Both the position numbers and the translations under genes were made by a program. Shown in pieces: positions 58,256 through 64,000 of a stretch of 64,000 bases of DNA (position 1 is its first letter; every line of letters begins with the position of its first letter). Origin of the DNA: Pseudoalteromonas ostreae (GTDB lineage Bacteria; Pseudomonadota; Gammaproteobacteria; Enterobacterales; Alteromonadaceae); the NCBI RefSeq assembly GCF_018069805.1, contig NZ_JAGPYN010000010.1, forward strand, positions 62,001-126,000. Reading direction: 5' to 3'. Under the pieces are notes generated by a model, which was not told the DNA's origin, did no database searches, and worked only from the letters and a program-made list of their open reading frames with translations.

Positions 58256-59923
58256 ATGTCAGAAAATTTTGCGCAGTTATTTGAAGAAAGCTTAAAGGGT
58301 TTTGAAGCAGAGCAAGGCTCTATTGTTAAAGGTACAGTTATCTCAATCGAGAACAACATTGTACTTGTAGATGCTGGTCTTAAATCAGAAAGTGCTATCC
58401 CTGCAGAGCAGTTCAAAAATGCTGCTGGTGAACTTGAAGTTGCTGTAGGCGACGAAGTAGATGTTGCACTAGATGCAATTGAAGACGGTTTCGGTGAAAC
58501 TATCCTTTCTCGTGAGAAAGCGAAGCGTCACGAAGCGTGGATCCGTCTTGAGAAAGCATGTGAAGAGCAAGAGACTGTTACTGGTGTTATCAACGGTAAA
58601 GTTAAAGGCGGTTTCACTGTTGAAGTTGATTCAATCCGTGCTTTCCTACCTGGTTCACTTGTTGATGTTCGTCCAGTACGTGACACAACTCACCTTGAAG
58701 GCAAAGAGCTTGAATTTAAAGTAATCAAGCTTGATCAAAAACGTAACAACGTTGTTGTTTCACGTCGTGCAGTTATCGAATCAGAAAACTCACAAGAACG
58801 TGAAGAGCTTCTTGCTAACCTTGTTGAAGGTCAAGAAGTTAAAGGTATCGTTAAGAACCTTACTGACTACGGTGCGTTCGTTGACCTTGGTGGTGTTGAT
58901 GGTCTACTACACATTACTGATATGGCGTGGAAGCGTGTTAAGCACCCTTCAGAAATCGTTAATGTTGGCGACGAAATCGCAGTTAAAGTTCTTAAATTCG
59001 ACAAAGATAAAACTCGTGTATCTCTAGGCCTTAAACAGCTTGGCGAAGATCCATGGGCAGCTATCGCTGGTCGTTACCCAGAAGGTTCTAAACTTTCTGG
59101 TCGTGTAACTAACCTTACTGATTACGGTTGCTTCGTAGAAATCGAAGAAGGCGTTGAAGGTCTAGTACACGTTTCTGAAATGGATTGGACTAACAAGAAC
59201 ATCCACCCTTCAAAAGTTGTTTCACTAGGTGACACTGTTGAAGTTATGGTTCTTGAAATCGACGAAGAACGTCGTCGTATTTCACTTGGTCTTAAGCAAT
59301 GTATTGCTAATCCTTGGCAAGAATTTGCTCGTCTACAAAACAAAGGCGACCAAGTTACTGGTAAGATCAAATCAATCACTGACTTCGGTATCTTTATCGG
59401 TCTTGACGGTGGTATTGACGGTCTTGTACACCTTTCAGACATTTCTTGGAACACGCCAGGCGAAGACGCTGTACGTGAATTCAAGAAAGGCGACGAAATC
59501 ACTGCTATCGTATTGCAAGTTGACCCAGAGCGTGAACGTATCTCTCTAGGCGTTAAGCAAATCGAAGCTGACCCATTCAATAACTACCTTGATGCAAACA
59601 AAAAAGGTGCTATTGTTAAAGGTAAAGTGACTGAAGTTGATGCGAAAGGCGCAACTGTTGAACTTATCGAAGGCGTTGAAGGTTACATCCGTGTAGCAGA
59701 TATCGCTCAAGAGCGCGTTGAAGATGCAACTACTGTTGTTTCTGTAGGCGACGAAATTGAAGTGAAATATGTTGGTGTTGATCGTAAGAACCGCACTTTA
59801 AGCCTTTCTGTTAAAGCTCTTTTCGAAGCAGAAGAGAAAGAAGTACTAGAAAAGCTTAAGAAAGAAGAGCCAGTGTTCGAAAACGCAATGGCAGCTGCAT
59901 TCGCAAATGCACAAAAAGACTAA
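58256..59923 (+). CDS. rpsA: 30S ribosomal protein S1
   Basis: RNA-binding protein needed for mRNA recruitment. The 555-residue protein consists of six S1 repeats, roughly at 21-87, 105-171, 192-260, 277-347, 364-434 and 451-520, with recurring motifs such as [40 protein letters not shown] and [20 protein letters not shown]. It starts [13 protein letters not shown] like E. coli S1. No Shine-Dalgarno sequence precedes the ATG, as in E. coli, where rpsA has an unusual leader and is autoregulated. Confidence 0.98.
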   Translation: MSENFAQLFEESLKGFEAEQGSIVKGTVISIENNIVLVDAGLKSESAIPAEQFKNAAGELEVAVGDEVDVALDAIEDGFGETILSREKAKRHEAWIRLEKACEEQETVTGVINGKVKGGFTVEVDSIRAFLPGSLVDVRPVRDTTHLEGKELEFKVIKLDQKRNNVVVSRRAVIESENSQEREELLANLVEGQEVKGIVKNLTDYGAFVDLGGVDGLLHITDMAWKRVKHPSEIVNVGDEIAVKVLKFDKDKTRVSLGLKQLGEDPWAAIAGRYPEGSKLSGRVTNLTDYGCFVEIEEGVEGLVHVSEMDWTNKNIHPSKVVSLGDTVEVMVLEIDEERRRISLGLKQCIANPWQEFARLQNKGDQVTGKIKSITDFGIFIGLDGGIDGLVHLSDISWNTPGEDAVREFKKGDEITAIVLQVDPERERISLGVKQIEADPFNNYLDANKKGAIVKGKVTEVDAKGATVELIEGVEGYIRVADIAQERVEDATTVVSVGDEIEVKYVGVDRKNRTLSLSVKALFEAEEKEVLEKLKKEEPVFENAMAAAFANAQKD

Positions 59924-59939
59924 TTAATCAGTCTTAATT

Positions 59940-59976
59940 GGAAGGGCAGTGTTGCCCTTCCTTTATCTCTTTTTTA
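59940..59976 (+). terminator. Rho-independent terminator or attenuator after rpsA
   Basis: GGAAGGGCA and TGCCCTTCC form a perfect 9-bp stem with a GTGT loop, followed by TTTATCTCTTTTTT. It lies between rpsA and ihfB and may reduce read-through into ihfB. Confidence 0.85.
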
Positions 59977-59986
59977 AGGAAACGTT

Positions 59987-60274
59987 ATGACTAAGTCAGA
60001 ATTGATAGAACAATTAGCCGAGCAACACGCACATGTACCTGTGAAAGATGTTGAAAATGCTGTTAAAGAAATTCTTGAACAAATGGCCGGCTCATTATCA
60101 GGCTCTGATCGCATTGAGATCCGTGGCTTTGGTAGTTTCTCATTACACTTTCGCTCACCTCGCACAGGTCGTAACCCTAAGACTGGCGATACGGTTGAGT
60201 TAGAAGGTAAGCACGTACCACATTTTAAACCAGGCAAAGAGTTACGAGATCGCGTAAACGCGAGCATTGCCTAG
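59987..60274 (+). CDS. ihfB: Integration host factor subunit beta
   Basis: DNA-bending protein of 95 residues. Diagnostic sequence: [20 protein letters not shown] and [20 protein letters not shown] followed by [20 protein letters not shown], containing the minor-groove-inserting Pro arm. It acts as a dimer with IhfA, encoded elsewhere. Same position after rpsA as in E. coli. Confidence 0.98.
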   Translation: MTKSELIEQLAEQHAHVPVKDVENAVKEILEQMAGSLSGSDRIEIRGFGSFSLHFRSPRTGRNPKTGDTVELEGKHVPHFKPGKELRDRVNASIA

Positions 60275-60295
60275 TTACTTAGTTGGAGTAGTTAC

Positions 60296-60577
60296 TTGTT
60301 TAGGGTATTAAAAATTATCTTGGTAGCAATATGCTTAATTTTTGCATTTGTACTTGGTTCGCAAAATCCACAGTTAGTGCAAGTAAATTATATTATTGCC
60401 AGTAATACTTTACCCCTCGCAATGATAATAAGTATCTGCTTTGCTTTAGGTGTCGCAATTGGTTGTTTTATTAGCTTTAAATTGTTTTCGCAATTAAAGT
60501 GGCAAAACTATCGTTTGAAAAAAAAATTAGCGCCTGAAAAAGATAATAATAAGCTTGTTGCTAATAAAGACACCTAA
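60296..60577 (+). CDS. lapA: LapA family protein (lipopolysaccharide assembly protein A)
   Basis: A 93-residue inner-membrane protein of the LapA (DUF1049) family. Two membrane segments are visible at about 4-22 and 40-63, separated by GSQNPQLVQVNYIIASN, and a basic tail follows. Starts at TTG with GGAG eight bases upstream. In E. coli LapA and LapB balance LPS synthesis through LpxC turnover; they are adjacent here too, 2 bp apart. Confidence 0.9.
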   Translation: MFRVLKIILVAICLIFAFVLGSQNPQLVQVNYIIASNTLPLAMIISICFALGVAIGCFISFKLFSQLKWQNYRLKKKLAPEKDNNKLVANKDT

Positions 60578-60579
60578 CT

Positions 60580-61716
60580 ATGATTGAGCTTTTGTTTTTA
60601 CTTTTACCTGTTGCGGCTGGTTATGGCTGGATCATGGGTAAAAATAGTGCTAAAAACCAAGCTCATCAACTTAATCGTCAGATCACCTCTGAATACAGTA
60701 AAGGCTTAAAGTTTTTACTCGACAGAGAGGAAGATCAAGGCCTTGAGCACTTAATCAACTTGCTTGAAGTCGCCGCTGACTCTGTTGAACATTATTCTAC
60801 ACTCGCAACGATGTTTCGCCGCCGAGGTGAATTAGATCGTGCAATAAAAATCCACGAATTACTGCTCAAACACCCAAGCCTTAATGAACAACAAGCTGCT
60901 GCTAGTCGCCTTGAACTTGCTGAAGATTATATCATGGCGGGTTTGCTTGATGGCGCCGAAGAACATTTAGTGTGGTTAGTCAAAGCCAACCACAGTGATG
61001 CATTAGAGCCGATACTTAATTTGTATTCGCAAACACGCGAATGGGAAAAGGGGATCAATATGTTCGAAGCACACAGTGATTTATTTTCAAAGCCGCAACA
61101 TTTCAAAGCCATTGCTAACTTTTATTGTGAAGCTGCGTTGCTTAACAATGATCCGCAAATTATGCGCAAAGCCATTAGCCTAAATCATAAAGCGATCCGC
61201 CCATTATATGAATTAGGTAAATCAGCATTTGCAAAAGAAGATTACGTAAAAGCAATTTATTATTGGCGTGAGCTGATCTGTAGCTTCACTTTCTTTGCTC
61301 CTTTGTTTATAGATGATTTAGCTCACAGTTATGAGCAATTAAATCTAACCCACCAATTTCATGAATTATTGCTGCAATTGCTTAATAAAGGCGGGGTGCT
61401 AATAAAAATAAAACATTGCCAAGCATTACTTGAGCAAGGGCATACCGAGCAAGCAATCAAGTTTTTAACTGATAGTTTAAAACGTCAGCCGACGATTCGT
61501 GGCTTTAGTTTTTTACTTCAGTTATTAGCAAAACAGAACAATGACATCAAAGAAGTGTTAGACCAAATAGATAAATTGGTAACCTCTTATATTGCAACAA
61601 AGCCAGATTTTCAGTGCCAACACTGTGGCTTTACCAGTCATACAATTTATTGGGTTTGCCCGTCGTGCAAACATTGGGAAACCATAGTACCGAGCCGTGG
61701 TTTAGACGGTTTTTAG
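60580..61716 (+). CDS. lapB: Lipopolysaccharide assembly protein LapB
   Basis: A 378-residue protein with one N-terminal membrane anchor (about 2-17), a series of TPR-type helix pairs (about 35-330) and a C-terminal rubredoxin-like zinc site with CQHCGFT and CPSCKHW. LapB regulates LPS synthesis in the inner membrane by presenting LpxC to FtsH in E. coli. Length and domain order are normal (E. coli 389). Coupled to lapA. Confidence 0.94.
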   Translation: MIELLFLLLPVAAGYGWIMGKNSAKNQAHQLNRQITSEYSKGLKFLLDREEDQGLEHLINLLEVAADSVEHYSTLATMFRRRGELDRAIKIHELLLKHPSLNEQQAAASRLELAEDYIMAGLLDGAEEHLVWLVKANHSDALEPILNLYSQTREWEKGINMFEAHSDLFSKPQHFKAIANFYCEAALLNNDPQIMRKAISLNHKAIRPLYELGKSAFAKEDYVKAIYYWRELICSFTFFAPLFIDDLAHSYEQLNLTHQFHELLLQLLNKGGVLIKIKHCQALLEQGHTEQAIKFLTDSLKRQPTIRGFSFLLQLLAKQNNDIKEVLDQIDKLVTSYIATKPDFQCQHCGFTSHTIYWVCPSCKHWETIVPSRGLDGF

Positions 61717-61765
61717 TTTTCTATAAAAATATTCACTTACTTCTACAATCAGTTTTAGGAAAGTT

Positions 61766-62470
61766 ATGTCTCTCGAACATTCAAAAAAAGTTCTTATCGC
61801 CCTCGATTACGATGATCAGCAAACCGCTTTAAACTTTGTAAAGCAATTATCGCCTGATACATGTCGTTTAAAAGTAGGCAAAGAAATGTTTACCTATTTT
61901 GGACCTGCTTTTGTAAAAGAATTAATTGACCTTGGCTTTGACGTATTCTTAGATTTAAAGTTTCATGATATTCCAAATACGGTTGCCAAAGCGGTTACCG
62001 CAGCGGCTAAAATGGGTGTTTGGATGGTTAATGTTCACGCCAGTGGCGGTGTTGAAATGATGACTAAAGCCAAACAAGCGCTTGAGCAATTTGGTGATAA
62101 AGCGCCATTATTAATTGCCGTTACCGTTTTAACCAGTATGGATGCCGCAGAGCTTAGCCGCTTAGGGGTAGATAAAACACCAGAACAGCAAGTTATTTAC
62201 TTGGCTAAACTTGCCAAAGAATCAGGCCTTGACGGGGTAGTGTGCTCAGCGCAAGAAGCCAAGCAATTAAAATCGCTACTCGGTAACGATTTTAAATTGG
62301 TAACGCCAGGTATTCGCCCTGCGGGAAGTGATGCAGGAGATCAAAAACGTATCATGACACCAAAGCAAGCAATTGAAGATGGCAGCGATTATTTAGTTGT
62401 TGGCCGCCCAATTACGCAAGCCGCAGACCCTGTTGCGACACTAAAAGAAATTAATGACTCGTTAAAATAA
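61766..62470 (+). CDS. pyrF: Orotidine 5'-phosphate decarboxylase
   Basis: Last step of UMP synthesis. The 234-residue TIM-barrel enzyme has [18 protein letters not shown] with the first catalytic-site Asp, [17 protein letters not shown] with the catalytic Lys and Asp, and [20 protein letters not shown] near the end, followed by VVGRPIT. A GGAAAG ribosome-binding site precedes the ATG. Same order lapA-lapB-pyrF as in E. coli. Confidence 0.96.
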   Translation: MSLEHSKKVLIALDYDDQQTALNFVKQLSPDTCRLKVGKEMFTYFGPAFVKELIDLGFDVFLDLKFHDIPNTVAKAVTAAAKMGVWMVNVHASGGVEMMTKAKQALEQFGDKAPLLIAVTVLTSMDAAELSRLGVDKTPEQQVIYLAKLAKESGLDGVVCSAQEAKQLKSLLGNDFKLVTPGIRPAGSDAGDQKRIMTPKQAIEDGSDYLVVGRPITQAADPVATLKEINDSLK

Positions 62471-62494
62471 ACAAGCGTTATTTTTACTATTACT

Positions 62495-62527
62495 TCTAAG
62501 AGCAAAGTATTTACTTTGCTCTTTTTG
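62495..62527 (+). terminator. Rho-independent terminator of the lapAB-pyrF unit
   Basis: AGAGCAAAGTA and TACTTTGCTCT form an 11-bp inverted repeat with a 2-nt centre (nine pairs and a 6-nt loop when folded), followed by TTTTTG. It starts 25 bp after the pyrF stop. Confidence 0.85.
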
Positions 62528-62556
62528 TTTCTGGGTATACAAACTTAATAAGTTGG

Positions 62557-62955
62557 CGATGAATAGGCTAGAATTTGGAATTTGGCAGTTGCAGATGGTC
62601 GGCACGAGCCTGTAGAACAACTCGATTTTAATTTATTTTTATTGGCGGTTTAACCATGCCAATACTAAGCGCTAAGTTTCCCCTCATTTACTTCTCATTC
62701 CCTTCTCTTTGTGCAAAAAAAACTTAGTAAATTATTCACAAAGAGGTTAAGAGACGCTGCGCTTAAGAGTAATACAGATGATAGACCCACGGAGTGTTTA
62801 TATGGCAATGGCGCAATAGCCCGCACCAAAGTACGCAGTTTTTAGATCAATATTCATTACGGGAGGTGAACCGCCCATTGCACTACCTGCTAATAAAAAG
62901 CGCATGATGGGTGGTGCGGGGGCTGGAGGTTAGAGACCTCCGGCTACCCGATTAT
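62557..62955 (+). other. Structured non-coding element; possible 3' part of a group II intron
   Basis: About 400 bp without a supported gene, between pyrF and a lipoprotein gene. A perfect 9-bp inverted repeat CTCTTTGTG/CACAAAGAG (62705-62713 and 62737-62745) is present. At the right end, GCTGGAGGT and ACCTCCGGC pair over 9 bp, then a TA bulge and an outer CGGG/CCCG pairing, and GATTAT follows. A GC stem with a bulged A seven or eight bases before the end resembles group II intron domain VI, but I see no domain V. It lies on the same strand as the intron start further right, so a remnant of a related copy is possible; a repeat of another kind is not excluded. Confidence 0.35.
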
Positions 62956-62968
62956 ACGCAAGCTGCGC

Positions 62969-63694
62969 TTACTGAATTTCTTGCTGCCAATTAACCTTTT
63001 GGTAAACTGATTTTTGATTGAAGTTAGTATTACCAGTAGTCGGGCCAACATAATAATACATACCACCTGAGAAACCTGCACCAACAACCGAAGTAAGCTG
63101 TGTGGGTAAAGCAGCCACTGCATCTTTAGCATTTAAAAATACATTATTTTCAGGGTAAGCGCTTTTAAGAGACGGATCAGATAAAGATTGTATAGACTGG
63201 TTGATGATACGGCTTGAAATTGCTTTGTGGGTTTGACCTTTTGCCCAGCCTAACGTTTTTCCAGTAAATATATTAAGTTCATCGCTGTGGCCAGCATAAA
63301 ATACTTCGTCGCGAATAATTTCACCGTTTACTTCTAAACACCAATCAACAATAACAAAGCTTGCATAACTGGCATTTGTAATAACTTGCGAATAACGGTG
63401 AATTTTGGCGTGCACTTTAGCTTTTGTTAATACGTTTGAAGTATTTTGGTTTAGAGTATTTAAGATTGATTGCTGAATTGTATTTTTGTCAGCTGTATCA
63501 AAACTTCCCCAATTAAAAGCCCCATATGATTCGTTATCAGCTGTATTTTCATCTGTTATGATTGAAACTGAATTGACGTTAGCACTAAATACAGGAGCGT
63601 TTGTTAACAATGGAAACTCAGTTTTACTTGCTGTACCTGTAACTCCGCAACCAGCTAAGATTAGTGATAAAGATAAAAATAGTAGATGTTTCAC
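62969..63694 (-). CDS. Outer-membrane-type lipoprotein, function unknown
   Basis: A 241-residue lipoprotein. The signal peptide MKHLLFLSLSLILAGC ends in lipobox LAGC, so the mature protein starts with a lipidated Cys at about residue 16; the residue after it is Gly rather than Asp, favouring transport to the outer membrane by the Lol system at the start of this window. The rest is mixed alpha/beta with no family I recognise; a C-terminal Gly/Tyr stretch (GFSGGMYYYVGPTTGN) is notable. Starts at GTG with GGAG at proper spacing. Its upstream DNA is occupied by the group II intron start. Confidence 0.75.
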   Translation of the reverse strand: MKHLLFLSLSLILAGCGVTGTASKTEFPLLTNAPVFSANVNSVSIITDENTADNESYGAFNWGSFDTADKNTIQQSILNTLNQNTSNVLTKAKVHAKIHRYSQVITNASYASFVIVDWCLEVNGEIIRDEVFYAGHSDELNIFTGKTLGWAKGQTHKAISSRIINQSIQSLSDPSLKSAYPENNVFLNAKDAVAALPTQLTSVVGAGFSGGMYYYVGPTTGNTNFNQKSVYQKVNWQQEIQ

Positions 63695-63755
63695 ACGTAC
63701 TCCATATTTACGTATCGCCGCATTAAGCGGAACCTAACCAACTGTTTAAGTTCCA

Positions 63756-64000
63756 GTATGCCCGACATGGGCATTGTCTTATGAGGTGAAAGTCCTCTGT
63801 AGGAAGATCACCGTTTAAATAACATACTGTTATTAAACGATAACTACTCGCGAATGGCAAGGGCTAAATCGCGAGAGATAGTCTGAAGGAAGCCGCTAGC
63901 AAATGTGTGAGCTGATGAAAAAAAACATCATATGAGGCGTAGGCTGGAGACGAGCTAGCACAAGATAGCGAAGTCATGTGATCTAACGGCCACCTTTTTG
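63756..64000 (+). mobile_element. Group II intron, 5' portion (runs off the window)
   Basis: The plus strand from about 63756 reads like the 5' domain I of a bacterial group II intron: a GTATG start, a TGCCC/GGGCA hairpin, the characteristic GAGGTGAAAGTCCTC stem-loop, then CTGAAGGAAGCCGCTAGCAA and the GAGGCGTAGGCTGGAGACGA region with GCACAAGATAGCGAAGTC. No coding sequence is reached before the window ends, so the maturase/reverse transcriptase, if present, lies beyond 64000. The exact 5' boundary is uncertain; a small CCGC/GCGG hairpin (63718-63730) lies just before it. The rest of the gap to the lipoprotein gene shows nothing else. Confidence 0.72.

Noticed and set aside
58473..59549. Several long Leu/Val-rich frames inside rpsA on both strands
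   Set aside because: They are shadows of the strongly biased codons of the S1 repeats; the rpsA frame carries all the conserved sequence.
62640..62730. Short frame MPILSAKFPLIYFSFPSLCA in the gap after pyrF
   Set aside because: Only 23 codons, no ribosome-binding site, and it runs into the inverted repeat; likely chance.

Overview
The window is a gene-dense, AT-rich chromosomal segment of a marine gammaproteobacterium. It is most likely an Alteromonadales member close to Pseudoalteromonas. That rests on the housekeeping gene arrangements (lolCDE; thrS-infC-rpmI-rplT; gyrA-serC-aroA-cmk-rpsA-ihfB-lapA-lapB-pyrF; nrdA-nrdB-yfaE), the protein flavour and the codon use. I could not run a database search, so the genus is an inference.

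Layout. 0-6.5 kb: the lipoprotein-export operon lolCDE, a DUF924 gene, a deleted spermidine-synthase-like pseudogene, yehS and gdhA. 6.6-9.2 kb: a secreted M28-type peptidase that lacks the usual first metal ligand, a small membrane protein and a GNAT-like protein. 9.2-21.2 kb: the most unusual block. A zinc-ribbon metallopeptidase and a SHOCT protein point left; a five-gene set points right: transglutaminase-DUF2126, circularly permuted ATP-grasp fused to alpha-E, transglutaminase, ATP-grasp, alpha-E. 21.2-24.7 kb: an acyl-CoA synthetase, a DUF3010 protein and an exo/endonuclease-phosphatase-fold protein. 25-28.3 kb: thrS-infC-rpmI-rplT with recognisable control signals. 28.5-30.4 kb: a LytS/LytTR-type two-component pair. 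30.5-35.9 kb: a lone type II thioesterase, pykA, gnd and ansA. 35.9-43.3 kb: sppA, fadH, a DoxX protein, a YdjA-like nitroreductase, two small membrane proteins, tRNA-Ser(UGA) and fklB. 43.4-46.4 kb: a His-rich TonB-dependent receptor behind two Zur-like boxes, and yaeQ. 46.4-52 kb: yfaE, nrdB, nrdA, a Gph/MupP-type phosphatase and ubiG. 52-62.5 kb: gyrA through pyrF. 62.5-64 kb: a structured non-coding element, a lipoprotein gene and the 5' part of a group II intron that runs off the window.

How the genes work together. Most of the window is core metabolism and information processing. The regulatory DNA is readable in several places: two hairpins before thrS imitate tRNA-Thr anticodon arms (loops with CGU and UGU); infC starts with AUU; nrdA has two NrdR boxes exactly 31 bp apart plus DnaA boxes; the TonB receptor promoter is bracketed by Zur-like boxes; pykA and gnd diverge around a perfect 14-bp palindrome. 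The best candidate for a little-described system is the ATP-grasp/alpha-E/transglutaminase/DUF2126 cluster. Its domain set suggests an enzyme system that makes or attaches peptides through amide bonds, but its substrate and product are not evident from sequence.
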